Shown here: positions 16,748 through 26,959 of the stretch, piece after piece
How positions within the stretch are numbered: the first letter of the stretch is position 1
Layout of the letters: each line of letters begins with the position of its first letter
Source of the DNA: Bradyrhizobium monzae
GTDB lineage: Bacteria > Pseudomonadota > Alphaproteobacteria > Rhizobiales > Xanthobacteraceae
Direction of reading: 5' to 3'
Assembly: GCF_021458635.1 (NCBI RefSeq)
Contig: NZ_JAIRDQ010000009.1
Location: forward strand, 1 to 64,000
DNA length: 64,000 nucleotides
Position numbers and translations under genes: made by a program
The notes under the pieces: generated by a model
What the model was told of the DNA's origin: nothing
The model's input: only the letters and a program-made list of their open reading frames with translations
Database searches by the model: none

Positions 16748-17326
16748 TCACATCATGCGTTGGGAAAAGTCGATCAACTGCCGCGCCATCTCTTTCAGCC
16801 CGTCGCGATCGGGCTGGGTCTTGAGCCTGTCCATATCGTCATAGGCCTGGTCGGCAAAGGCGAGCGTGAACTGGCTGGCGATCACATTGGCGTGGCAGGA
16901 GGTCAGGATCAGCCGCAACGCCTGCAGCGCGCGAGCCGCGCCGAGCCGGCTCTGCGAAGCACCGGCAAGCGCGAAGGCGCGGTTGCGGAAAACGTCGCCG
17001 CGCGCCTCGTGCGGATCCTGCACGCGGCTGACCCAGTCGATCGCATTCTTCAGCAGCGGCGGCACCGAGGCGTTGTACTCGGGCGAGACGAACAGCACGC
17101 CATGATGCGCGCCGATCATGCGCTTGAGATTGATCGCGTGCTTGGGCACGCCGGACTTGGCCTGGAGATCGCCGTCGTAAATCGGCAGCGGAAAATCGGC
17201 GAGCGAGATGCGGGTGACGTCAACGCCGGCCTGCGCGAATTCATACGCGGCGACCGCCGCCAGCTTCACGTTGTGCGAGCCGGTGCGCAGCGAGCCAGGA
17301 ATGACCAGGATTTTCGGGGCTGACAT
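16748..17326 (-). CDS. NAD(P)H-dependent FMN reductase
   Basis: A 192-residue flavodoxin-fold reductase. Seen: FMN phosphate loop GSLRTGSHNVKLA near the N-terminus, and FVSPEYNASVPPLLKNAIDW, which is the isoalloxazine-binding signature of the ChrR/YieF/AzoR-like group. It would reduce quinones, azo compounds or metal ions in the cytoplasm; the physiological substrate is unknown. An upstream ATG at 17365 would add 13 residues before the conserved start and has no better ribosome-binding site. Operon position: between pmtA and pyrF. Confidence 0.87.
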   Translation of the reverse strand: MSAPKILVIPGSLRTGSHNVKLAAVAAYEFAQAGVDVTRISLADFPLPIYDGDLQAKSGVPKHAINLKRMIGAHHGVLFVSPEYNASVPPLLKNAIDWVSRVQDPHEARGDVFRNRAFALAGASQSRLGAARALQALRLILTSCHANVIASQFTLAFADQAYDDMDRLKTQPDRDGLKEMARQLIDFSQRMM

Positions 17327-17383
17327 CCAATCCAATACGTTCGGCGAAACGAGCCCGCCGCGCATCGGAGGAAGCCGGCGGAA

Positions 17384-17983
17384 TTAGTCCTTGCGATACA
17401 CCCAGACGCGGGCCGGCGGAAGGTTCATCCAGATCCGTTCCGAGGCCTCTGTGGACACGCCGGGCAGCGATTTCGGGATCGGCGGCACCACCGCATAGGT
17501 GAACTGGACGAAGGGCGCGCCGGGCGCGAGCGCCGTGAAGGCATCGCGAATGAGCCGCAGCCGCGTCAGCATCGGCTTTGTGACCAGCGGCAGGCCGGAG
17601 ACCACCGCGCTAGCCGGTGCGCTCAAGACGTTCCAGAGCGTGTCGCGCAGGCGATAGGCATCGCCCTGCACCACCTTGGCCTGCGGATAGCGGTCGCGCA
17701 AAAGCGCGCAGAAGCCGGGATTGTACTCGACGAGGACGAGACGCTTCTGATCGACGCCGCGCTCGACCAGCGCCGAGGTGATGGCACCTGTGCCGGGTCC
17801 AAGCTCGACCACCGGAGCATCCGAATCGACGTCGACGTAATGAGCCATGGTCCGGGCCAGCAGCTTGCCCGACGGCATCACCGCGCCCATGTGGAGGGGC
17901 TTTTCGATCCACGATCTGAGAAAGCGCACCTCGTCATCAAGACGGGGCTTCTTCAACGCACGCGCGGACGACGGCAATGGCAT
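17384..17983 (-). CDS. pmtA: Phosphatidylethanolamine N-methyltransferase (Sinorhizobium type)
   Basis: A 199-residue SAM-dependent methyltransferase that converts phosphatidylethanolamine stepwise to phosphatidylcholine on the inner membrane. Seen: DDEVRFLRSWIEKP opening, IxxP-like HMGAVMPSGKLLARTMA, SAM motif I VVELGPGTGAITSALVERG, and the C-terminal PPARVWVYRKD, all as in the Sinorhizobium-type PmtA rather than the Rhodobacter type. It lies 93 bp downstream of dnaJ on the same strand; as I recall, pmtA was also described behind dnaKJ in Bradyrhizobium, where phosphatidylcholine matters for symbiosis. A heat-shock-coupled transcript is possible. Confidence 0.85.
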   Translation of the reverse strand: MPLPSSARALKKPRLDDEVRFLRSWIEKPLHMGAVMPSGKLLARTMAHYVDVDSDAPVVELGPGTGAITSALVERGVDQKRLVLVEYNPGFCALLRDRYPQAKVVQGDAYRLRDTLWNVLSAPASAVVSGLPLVTKPMLTRLRLIRDAFTALAPGAPFVQFTYAVVPPIPKSLPGVSTEASERIWMNLPPARVWVYRKD

Positions 17984-18076
17984 GTCTGGACCGGACGGGA
18001 CGAGACCGCGTGACCGCGGCGTGTCAGAAAATGGTCATAAAGACGTATAGGCCGAAGGCGGCACGGTCAAGACGAG

Positions 18077-19210
18077 TCAGTTCGCCCGATTACCGAAGAA
18101 ATCCTTGACCTTGGTAAAGAAGCCCTCGGATTCCGGCTGGGTATTGCCGGAGGAGAGCTTATCGAACTCGGCCAGCAATTCCTGCTGCTTCTTGGTGAGG
18201 TTCTGCGGGGTCTCGACCACGACCTGGACGTACATGTCGCCCGTCTGGCGCGAGCGCAGCACCGGCATGCCCTTTGATGCAATGCGGAATCGGCGGGCGG
18301 ACTGGGTTCCGGCCGGGACCTTCACCTTGGCCTTGGCCTTGTCGATGGTCGGCACCTCGAATTCGCCGCCGAGCGCGGCGGTCACCATCGAGATCGGCAC
18401 ACGGCAATGCAGATCGGCGCCGTCGCGCTGGAAGAACTGGTGCTGGGCCAGCGACAGGAAGATGTAGAGGTCGCCGGGCGGGCCGCCGCGGACGCCGGCC
18501 TCGCCTTCGCCGGCGAGCCTGATCCGGGTGCCGTCCTCGACGCCCTGGGGAATATTGACAGACAGATTCCGCTCGCGGGTCACGCGACCCTGGCCCGAGC
18601 AGGACGGGCAGGCGTCCTCGATCATCTGGCCGCGGCCCTGGCAGCCGTGGCAGGTGCGCTCGAGCGTGAAGAAGCCCTGTGACTGCCGCACGCGGCCGGC
18701 GCCGCCGCAGATCGAGCAGGTCTTGGGTTTGGTGCCGGCCTTGGCACCGATGCCCGAGCAGGCCTCGCAGGTGACCGAGACGGGAATCTCGATCTGCGCG
18801 GTCTTGCCGCCAAAGGCTTCCTCGAGGGTGATTTCCATGTTGTAGCGCAGGTCCGCGCCACGCTCGCGGCCGCCGCGGCCACGCTGGCCGGCCATCCCGA
18901 ACAGATCTTCGAAGATGTCGGAGAAGGAGGAGGCGAAGCCCGCTCCGAAGCCGGCGCCGCCGCCGGGACCGCCCTGCTCGAACGCGGCATGGCCGAAACG
19001 GTCATAGGCCGCGCGCTTGTCCTTGTCCTTCAGGACCTCGTAGGCCTCGTTGATTTCCTTGAACTTGACCTCGCTGGTGTCGTCCCCGGGATTGCGGTCG
19101 GGGTGAAACTTCATCGCAAGCTTGCGGAAGGACGATTTCAGGACGGAATCGTCGGCAGAGCGTTCGACTTCGAGGGTTTCGTAATAGCAGCGCTTGGCGG
19201 ACGTGGACAT
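18077..19210 (-). CDS. dnaJ: Chaperone DnaJ (Hsp40)
   Basis: A 377-residue co-chaperone that delivers clients to DnaK and stimulates its ATPase. Seen in order: J domain with HPD in KFHPDRNPGDD, Gly/Phe-rich linker (GGPGGGAGFGAGFASSF), four zinc repeats CEACSGIG, CSICGGAG, CHGCQGRG and CPSCSGQG, and the C-terminal substrate domain ending in FFTKVKDFFGN. The ATG at 19210 is chosen over a TTG six bases upstream. A 244-bp gap with a stable hairpin separates it from dnaK, so it may be read through or have its own promoter. Confidence 0.97.
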   Translation of the reverse strand: MSTSAKRCYYETLEVERSADDSVLKSSFRKLAMKFHPDRNPGDDTSEVKFKEINEAYEVLKDKDKRAAYDRFGHAAFEQGGPGGGAGFGAGFASSFSDIFEDLFGMAGQRGRGGRERGADLRYNMEITLEEAFGGKTAQIEIPVSVTCEACSGIGAKAGTKPKTCSICGGAGRVRQSQGFFTLERTCHGCQGRGQMIEDACPSCSGQGRVTRERNLSVNIPQGVEDGTRIRLAGEGEAGVRGGPPGDLYIFLSLAQHQFFQRDGADLHCRVPISMVTAALGGEFEVPTIDKAKAKVKVPAGTQSARRFRIASKGMPVLRSRQTGDMYVQVVVETPQNLTKKQQELLAEFDKLSSGNTQPESEGFFTKVKDFFGNRAN

Positions 19211-19383
19211 GTTCAACTCGGTCTATCCAATCGCGATTCAAGTCGGAGCGAAACAACGTCGCCACGCAACGATATAGGCAGCCTTCCGCCCAGCGGCAGA
19301 GGGCTGCATGGCAGCGTTGAGCATAGCGTCTGGGAATTGATCGATCGTAACGGGCATCCCGCCCATCAAACCCGACACGACAG

Positions 19384-19404
19384 CCTCCCCCCTGAAGGGG
19401 GAGG
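19384..19404. repeat. GC hairpin between dnaK and dnaJ
   Basis: CCTCCCCCCT-GA-AGGGGGAGG type inverted repeat, resembling one arm pair of the larger elements at 46696, 49481 and 52754. Its place between dnaK and dnaJ suggests attenuation or RNA processing that could lower dnaJ expression relative to dnaK; no T-run follows. Confidence 0.55.
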
Positions 19405-19454
19405 CCGACTGAGCGTGTGGGGTCCAAGCCGTCCGCATCATACCCTCTCGGGGC

Positions 19455-21356
<1,902 letters not shown>

Positions 21357-21460
21357 GGTCCTGATATCCTTGTTTTTGCGGCAGGTTGGCTGGGCCCAGA
21401 AGGCACCCGAACCGAACCCCCTAAGATCAAACATCCGCGATATTGCGATGATTGAAGGCT

Positions 21461-21489
21461 CATATAGGAGGGGGGGTGGGCCCCGCAAG
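21461..21489 (-). promoter_or_regulatory. Candidate RpoH (sigma-32) promoter of dnaK
   Basis: Reading the minus strand: CTTGCGG (21489-21483), 14-bp spacer, then CCTATATG (21468-21461). This fits the heat-shock sigma-factor pattern CTTG...N13-15...CCyATnT. It lies about 105 bases upstream of the dnaK ATG. No CIRCE element was found here, in line with RpoH rather than HrcA control of dnaK in rhizobia. Confidence 0.7.
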
Positions 21490-21751
21490 GACCGACCGCA
21501 AGTTTCGACCGTGAAAACATTGGGTTTTGGAAGAACATATCCGGGCTGAACCGCCCTTGCAGGTGATGAATTATTAACAGGTTCAGGCCTCAGCCGGCCC
21601 CGCCACCGTGAGCTGCCCTGCCCTGTTACCGGCAAACCAAACCCGCTAAAAGGCGGCGGCCGGACAGCCTCGTCATGGGGCTGCTTCGCGCGACAAAGCG
21701 GCCCAGTCGCCGACCATCGAACGGCCTCAATGTGAACCAATCAGAGTGCCC

Positions 21752-22693
21752 ATGAAGCTGACCCGCCCCCTCGCCGCGCTCGCCCTCCTCGTTGCCACGG
21801 CATTTCCGGCGCTCGCCGCAGATGCCGTCTACCCGCCCGGCTTGCGCCTCGGCATGGTGCCGCTGGTCGGGCTGAACACGGCAAAAACCTTTCCCGGTTT
21901 CGAGAGCGAGGACGGCAGCGTCAAGGTGCTGATCACCGAGCTGCCGCCGGCGGCTTACGGCGAGGTCGTGGGCGCCCTCAGCGCCAATCCGAATGGCTCT
22001 AACGGCGTCAAGCCGGACAAGATCGAGACGCAAGCGGGCCTCGCCTATTTCACCACCGAGAGCGGCAAGGCCGGCACGACCCTGGTGAAGCGCTATTCGA
22101 TGATCGTGCCGGGCACCGGCTTCTCCGGCTACGTCGCGGTGCAGGTCCCCGAGAACGCGTCGAAGATCTACACCGACGAGGCGGTGCGGCAGATGTTTGC
22201 GACCGCCGTAACCCGCAAGGAGGTCTCGGCCGACGAGCAGATCGGGCTGATGCCGTTCAAGATCACAGATCTCGCCAGCTTCAAGGACATCCGCACGCTG
22301 GTGCCGGGCGCGAGCATCATCCTGGCCGACGGCAACGAGAGCTCGGGTTATGAATCGAAGCCGTTCATGATCCTCGGCCTGATCGGCGCGACCCCGCAGC
22401 AGGCCGACGACCGCGCCCGCTTCGCCCAGGAAGCCGCGCTCCAGATCCCCGGCGTGCGCGAGTCCCGCGTCACCATGTCCGAGCCGATCCGCATCAACGG
22501 CCAGCCGGGCTTTGAGACCCGGATCGACGGCGTCAGTGGCAAGGACAAGACGCCGGTGACCGTGGTGCAGTGGATCCGCTTCGCGTCCGGTGGCACTTCG
22601 CTGCGCATCATCGCCAGCGCGCCGCGCGACCAGTGGTCGGACGCCTTCACCCGCTTCCGCGCCGTGCGCGACGGCATCCAGCCGAAGGGTTAG
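21752..22693 (+). CDS. Secreted protein of unknown function
   Basis: A 313-residue protein with a clear Sec signal peptide (KLTRPLAALALLVATAFPALA, cleavage after ALA near residue 22) and an otherwise soluble, mixed alpha/beta sequence; likely periplasmic. No catalytic motif or family was recognised. It could start 6 bases earlier at a GTG. The 395 bp upstream are shared with divergent dnaK. A short inverted repeat follows its stop at 22708-22732. Codon use is like its neighbours, so it is a resident gene rather than a recent arrival. Confidence 0.75.
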   Translation: MKLTRPLAALALLVATAFPALAADAVYPPGLRLGMVPLVGLNTAKTFPGFESEDGSVKVLITELPPAAYGEVVGALSANPNGSNGVKPDKIETQAGLAYFTTESGKAGTTLVKRYSMIVPGTGFSGYVAVQVPENASKIYTDEAVRQMFATAVTRKEVSADEQIGLMPFKITDLASFKDIRTLVPGASIILADGNESSGYESKPFMILGLIGATPQQADDRARFAQEAALQIPGVRESRVTMSEPIRINGQPGFETRIDGVSGKDKTPVTVVQWIRFASGGTSLRIIASAPRDQWSDAFTRFRAVRDGIQPKG

Positions 22694-22707
22694 AAACCCG
22701 GGGTTAG

Positions 22708-22732
22708 AACCTGAGGTTAAAAACCTCGGGTT
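22708..22732 (+). terminator. Hairpin after the secreted-protein gene
   Basis: AACCTGAGGTT and AACCTCGGGTT pair (one mismatch) around a 3-base A loop, 15 bases after the stop codon. The same GGTTAG-type word recurs in the flanks. No strong T-tract, so termination is uncertain. Confidence 0.4.
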
Positions 22733-22838
22733 AGCAGCCCAACCGCTAGCCAAAACCGGCTGCATTTTCGGGCTTCTGTTCGTACACGAACGGAATTAGG
22801 CTTCCCTTCATTGGATCAACCTCGAGGGGAGGCGGACG

Positions 22839-23561
22839 ATGCTGGATCGACGACAAATCTTGGCGGCGCTGGGGACCACGGCGCTCGCGAGCCTTGCTCC
22901 AACCGCACTTTTCGCGGCGGCCACGATCAAGCCGGACGACACATCCGCGCTGCTCGTGATCGACGTCCAAAACTGCTTCCTGCCCGGCGGCAGCCTCGCG
23001 GTGAAGGAAGGCGAGCAGGTCGTGCCCGTCATCAACAAGATGGCGAAAGCGTTTTCGAACGTGGTGATGACGCAGGACTGGCACACGCCCGGCCACGTTT
23101 CGTTCGCGTCAGTGCATTCCGGCAAGAAACCGTTCGAGACCATCGAGCTGCCTTACGGCAAGCAGGTGCTGTGGCCCGACCATTGCGTGCAGGGCACCGA
23201 CGGTGCGTCGCTGTCGAAGGATCTCTCGATCCCGCAGGCCGAGCTCATCATCCGCAAGGGCTTTCACAAGGACGTCGACAGCTATTCGGCGTTCCTCGAA
23301 GCCGACGGCAAGACCTCGACCGGACTTGCCGGCTATCTGAAAGGCCGCAAGATCAAGCGCGTCTTCGTTGCGGGTCTCGCGACGGATTTCTGCGTCGCCT
23401 GGACCGCGCTCGATGCGCGCAAGGCGGGCTTTGAGGTCTATGTCGTGGAAGACGCCTGCCGCGGCATCGACAATCAGGGCTCGCTCGCCAAGGCGTGGGC
23501 CGATATGGCCAAGGCCGGCGTGAAGCGGATTCAGTCTGCCGATATCGCGGTCAGCGCGTAA
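22839..23561 (+). CDS. Nicotinamidase/pyrazinamidase with Tat-type signal
   Basis: A 240-residue isochorismatase-fold amidase converting nicotinamide to nicotinate. Catalytic triad Asp42 (VIDVQN), Lys140 (IRKGFHKD) and Cys185 (LATDFCVAWTA) have the PncA spacing; metal ligands Asp80, His82 and His86 lie in TQDWHTPGH. Unusually, the first 27 residues MLDRRQILAALGTTALASLA... look like a twin-arginine signal (RRQIL followed by a hydrophobic stretch and ALFAA cleavage), so the enzyme should be exported folded with its metal. Most bacterial PncA proteins are cytoplasmic. It would let the cell harvest nicotinamide outside the inner membrane. Confidence 0.87.
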   Translation: MLDRRQILAALGTTALASLAPTALFAAATIKPDDTSALLVIDVQNCFLPGGSLAVKEGEQVVPVINKMAKAFSNVVMTQDWHTPGHVSFASVHSGKKPFETIELPYGKQVLWPDHCVQGTDGASLSKDLSIPQAELIIRKGFHKDVDSYSAFLEADGKTSTGLAGYLKGRKIKRVFVAGLATDFCVAWTALDARKAGFEVYVVEDACRGIDNQGSLAKAWADMAKAGVKRIQSADIAVSA

Positions 23562-23588
23562 GGCGCGCATCTCGACCAAACCCTCAAG

Positions 23589-23617
23589 GCGAGGAGACGC
23601 GCGAGCGCGCTCCTCGC
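23589..23617. terminator. Hairpin between convergent nicotinamidase and grpE
   Basis: GCGAGGAG and CTCCTCGC form a perfect 8-bp stem with a 13-base GC-rich loop in the 69-bp convergent gap. It could stop or protect transcripts from both sides; there is no T-run on either strand. Confidence 0.4.
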
Positions 23618-23630
23618 GACTGAGGATCGA

Positions 23631-24236
23631 TCAGTTCGCTTCGTTGCTGTTCGCGGCGGGCGCAGGCTTGGCGCCACCCTTGGCAACACCGACCAGCGCC
23701 GGGCGCAGCACGCGCTCGCCGATGGTATAGCCGGCCTGCATGACCTGCACGACGGTGCCTGCGGGCACCGACGCGTCCGGCACCTCGTACATCGCCTGCT
23801 GGAAGTTCGGATCGAACTTCTGGCCCTGCGGATCGAACTTCTTGACGCCGTGCTTTTCCAGCGCGTTGAGCAGCGAACGCTCGGTCAGCTCGACGCCCTC
23901 GATCAGCGCGGTCAGGCCGGGATCCGCCGCGGCACGGGCTTCGGCCGGAACGGCATCGAGGGCGCGCTGAAGGTTGTCGGCGATGTCGAGCACGTCGCGG
24001 GCAAAGCCGGTGACGCCGTAGAGCTTGGAGTCCGCGACCTCCTTGGCGGTGCGCTTGCGCAGATTTTCCATCTCCGCCAGCGTCCGCAGCATGCGGTCGC
24101 GCGCCTCGGCGACTTCCTTCTGCAGCAATTCCACCGAACCCGGCTCCGGATCGTCGGGCATGATGTAGGGTTTTGACACCACCGGCTCGTCGGCCGCGGC
24201 AGTCGTGTCTTCGGGTTGCCGGTCTCGATCGGTCAT
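23631..24236 (-). CDS. grpE: Nucleotide exchange factor GrpE
   Basis: A 201-residue homodimeric exchange factor that releases ADP from DnaK. Seen: long N-terminal coiled-coil with LLQKEVAEARDRMLRTLAEMENLRKR, the conserved GFARDVLDIADNLQRAL, and the C-terminal beta-domain FDPNFQQAMYEVP...GTVVQVMQAGYTIGERVLRPALV (split by family-conserved positions). ATG 24236 begins the typical acidic leader. It follows hrcA by 92 bp on the same strand, the classical hrcA-grpE pairing. Confidence 0.97.
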   Translation of the reverse strand: MTDRDRQPEDTTAAADEPVVSKPYIMPDDPEPGSVELLQKEVAEARDRMLRTLAEMENLRKRTAKEVADSKLYGVTGFARDVLDIADNLQRALDAVPAEARAAADPGLTALIEGVELTERSLLNALEKHGVKKFDPQGQKFDPNFQQAMYEVPDASVPAGTVVQVMQAGYTIGERVLRPALVGVAKGGAKPAPAANSNEAN

Positions 24237-24328
24237 CGGCTCTCTTTTCGGTCTTCGGGATTTTGCTGGCCCGGATATCGTGCTTCGGGCGCTGAAAATC
24301 AAGCGCCCGTGATCGGCTCAAATGCCGG

Positions 24329-25417
24329 TCAGCCCCCCAGGAGCCGACTGACGATGCGGGCGGCGTAGTCCACGGTCGGGATCACGCGGGCGTAATTCAG
24401 CCGCGTCGGCCCAATCACGCCCAAAACACCGACAATGCGGCCGGTGGCATCCTGATAGGGCGAGATGATGGTGGAGGAGCCCGACAGTGAAAACAGCTTG
24501 TTCTCCGAACCGATGAAAATCCTCACGCCCTCGGCGGTTTCCGCACGCCCCAACAGGTCGATCACGCCGCGCTTGGTCTCGAGATCGTCGAACAGCAGCC
24601 GCACCCGCTCGAGATCCTCCAGCGCGTGCAGATCTTCCAGCAGATTGGCGTGGCCACGAACGATCAGCTGGCGGTCCTCATTCTCGCCACCGGACCAGCT
24701 CGCAATTCCGGCCGCGATCACCTTTTGGGTCAATTGATCGAGCTCGGCACGGGCCTCGCCGAGCGCGGTTTCCAGCTCGAGCCGCGCCTCGGCGAGCGTC
24801 CGGCCGCGAATCCGCGAATTGAGGAAATTGCCGGCTTCGGTGATGGCCGAGGAGGGAACTCCCGGCGGCAGCGTCAGCACGCGGTTTTCGACCTGGCCGT
24901 CCTCGCCGACCAGGATCACCAGCGCCTTCTCGGGTTCCAGCCGGACGAACTCGATGTGCTTCAGCCGGGTGTTTGATTTCGGCGTCAAAACCACCGCCGC
25001 GGTGCGGGTGAGACCCGACAGCCGCGTCAGCGCCTGATCGAGCGCCGCCTCGACCGATTGGGCCTGGCCGACGGAGGTCAGCTGGCTCTGGATCGACTGC
25101 CGCTCGGCCTCGTTGAGGTCGCCGACCTGCATCAACGCGTCGACAAAGAAGCGCAGACCGAGTTCCGTCGGCAGCCGGCCGGCGGAGGTGTGCGGCGCGT
25201 AGATCAGGCCGAGATGTTCCAGATCGGCCATGACATTGCGGACCGAGGCCGGCGACAGCGGCATCGCAATCAGCCGCGAGATGTTGCGCGAGCCCACCGG
25301 CTCGCCGGTCGCGAGGTAACTTTCGACAATTTGACGAAAGATGTCGCGAGAACGCTCGTTGAGCTGGGCGAGGCCTGCGCGCGGCGCGATCAGATGGATC
25401 GGATCGTGATGGGCCAC
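24329..25417 (-). CDS. hrcA: Heat-inducible repressor HrcA
   Basis: A 362-residue repressor that binds CIRCE operators, controlling groESL-type operons. Seen: N-terminal winged helix NERSRDIFRQIVESYLATGEPVGSR split across conserved motif, SPASVRNVMADLEHLGLI, and PHTSAGRLPTELGLRFFVD, followed by the GAF-like dimerisation/effector domain and the C-terminal GVIGPTRLNYARVIPTVDY. No CIRCE sequence is seen in this window, so its targets are elsewhere. It is divergent from rph across 181 bp. Confidence 0.97.
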   Translation of the reverse strand: MAHHDPIHLIAPRAGLAQLNERSRDIFRQIVESYLATGEPVGSRNISRLIAMPLSPASVRNVMADLEHLGLIYAPHTSAGRLPTELGLRFFVDALMQVGDLNEAERQSIQSQLTSVGQAQSVEAALDQALTRLSGLTRTAAVVLTPKSNTRLKHIEFVRLEPEKALVILVGEDGQVENRVLTLPPGVPSSAITEAGNFLNSRIRGRTLAEARLELETALGEARAELDQLTQKVIAAGIASWSGGENEDRQLIVRGHANLLEDLHALEDLERVRLLFDDLETKRGVIDLLGRAETAEGVRIFIGSENKLFSLSGSSTIISPYQDATGRIVGVLGVIGPTRLNYARVIPTVDYAARIVSRLLGG

Positions 25418-25598
25418 AGACGGTAACTCCTCTCAGATACTCATAATTTGTCCATCCCCGAGGGTTCTGACAAGCGTGGCGTTTGCGGGGTGGAAAAACG
25501 GGGGTGAAAAAGCCTTGTCCTTTCCCCTTGCCGCCCACCCTCACCCCACCTACAAGCACCGCGAATAGCCCTTTTCCGAGAGTTTTGGAGGATTCCCC

Positions 25599-26312
25599 AT
25601 GCGGCCAAGCCGCCGTGCGCCCGACGAATTGCGCCCCGTGACGCTTGAGCGTGGCGTGGTCAAATATGCGGAAGGCTCCTGCCTCGTGAAATTCGGCGAC
25701 ACCCATGTGCTGGTCACCGCCACGCTGGAAGACCGCTTGCCGCCCTGGCTGAAGGGCCAGGGCCGCGGCTGGGTCACCGCCGAATACGGCATGCTGCCGC
25801 GCGCGACCTCCGAACGCACCCGCCGTGAAGCCGCCGCCGGCAAGCAGAGCGGCCGCACCGTCGAGATCCAGCGCCTGATCGGGCGCTCGTTGCGCACCAT
25901 CGTCGATCTCGAAGCGCTCGGCGAGCGCCAGATCACGGTCGATTGCGACGTGCTCCAGGCCGACGGCGGCACCCGCACCGCCTCGATCACCGGTGCCTGG
26001 GTCGCGCTCGCCGACTGCATCAACTGGATGAAGACGCGCAACATGATCAAGGCCAACGTGATGCGCGACAACGTCGCCGCGATCTCCTGCGGCATCTATC
26101 AGGGCAAGCCGGTGCTCGATCTCGACTATGCCGAGGATTCGGAAGCCGAGACCGACGCCAATTTCGTCATGACCGGCGATGGCCGCATCATCGAGGTGCA
26201 GGGCACGGCGGAACGCGAGCCCTTTACGCAGGACGAGTTCCTGGCGCTGATCGCCCTGGCGCAAAAGGGCATCGCGCGTCTCGTGGACTTGCAGAAACTG
26301 GCTGTCGCGTAG
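25599..26312 (+). CDS. rph: Ribonuclease PH
   Basis: A 237-residue phosphorolytic 3'-5' exoribonuclease that trims tRNA 3' ends. Seen: RPSRRAPDELRPVTLERG start, CLVKFGDTHVLVTATLE, MLPRATSERTRREA (RNA and phosphate-contacting arginines), and DCDVLQADGGTRTASITGA with the catalytic aspartates. Full length, so not the truncated form known from some E. coli K-12 lines. First of a plus-strand operon with rdgB (11-bp gap) and hemW. Confidence 0.97.
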   Translation: MRPSRRAPDELRPVTLERGVVKYAEGSCLVKFGDTHVLVTATLEDRLPPWLKGQGRGWVTAEYGMLPRATSERTRREAAAGKQSGRTVEIQRLIGRSLRTIVDLEALGERQITVDCDVLQADGGTRTASITGAWVALADCINWMKTRNMIKANVMRDNVAAISCGIYQGKPVLDLDYAEDSEAETDANFVMTGDGRIIEVQGTAEREPFTQDEFLALIALAQKGIARLVDLQKLAVA

Positions 26313-26323
26313 TCAATAGGCCC

Positions 26324-26959
26324 ATGCACCGCCGAATCACCGGAAAGCTCGTCATCGCGACCCATAATCCCGGCAAGCTCGCCGAGATGAAGGAGCTGCT
26401 CGCGCCTCACGGCATCGAGGTGGTGTCGGCCGGTGAGCTCGGCCTGTCCGAGCCGGACGAGACCGGCAACGATTTCCGCAGCAACGCCGCGATCAAGGCG
26501 ATCGCTGCGGCGCAGGCGACCAGGCTTCCCGCTTTCGCCGATGATTCCGGCATCGTGGTCGACGCGCTCGACGGCGCGCCCGGCATTTTCTCCGCACGCT
26601 GGGCTGGTCCGAGCAAAGACTTCGCTGCCGCGATGGCGCAGATCGAGCGTCTGTTGCAGGAGCGCGGCGCCACCACGCCCGACAAACGTAAATCGCATTT
26701 CGTCTCGGCGCTCTGCGTCGCCTGGCCCGACGGCCATCTCGACGAGGTCGAGGCGCGCGTCGACGGCACGCTGGTCTGGCCGCCGCGCGGCACCGCCGGC
26801 TTCGGCTACGATCCGATGTTCCTGCCGGATGGATACGACCGCACCTTCGGCGAGATGGAAAGCATCGAGAAGCACGGCCTGCCGCCGCTTGGCCTCGGCC
26901 TGTCGCACCGCGCCCGCGCCTTCGTGAAACTGGCGGAGATCTGCCTTGAGCCGCGCTAA
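26324..26959 (+). CDS. rdgB: XTP/dITP pyrophosphatase (Ham1/RdgB)
   Basis: A 211-residue house-cleaning pyrophosphatase that removes dITP, XTP and dHAPTP from the nucleotide pool. Seen: LVIATHNPGKLAEMKELL near the N-terminus, FADDSGIVVDALDGAPGIFSAR with the catalytic acidic residues, and GFGYDPMFLPDG. The frame is open further upstream through rph, but ATG 26324, just after the rph stop, gives the normal length. Its end overlaps hemW by 14 bases. Confidence 0.95.
   Translation: MHRRITGKLVIATHNPGKLAEMKELLAPHGIEVVSAGELGLSEPDETGNDFRSNAAIKAIAAAQATRLPAFADDSGIVVDALDGAPGIFSARWAGPSKDFAAAMAQIERLLQERGATTPDKRKSHFVSALCVAWPDGHLDEVEARVDGTLVWPPRGTAGFGYDPMFLPDGYDRTFGEMESIEKHGLPPLGLGLSHRARAFVKLAEICLEPR

Noticed and set aside
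21357..21751. CIRCE operator before dnaK
   Set aside because: No TTAGCACTC-N9-GAGTGCTAA or near match was found here or near grpE/hrcA, so HrcA control of these genes is not supported by sequence.
25943..26323. An N-terminal extension of rdgB reading through rph
   Set aside because: The open frame is a shadow of rph; homology and length start at ATG 26324.
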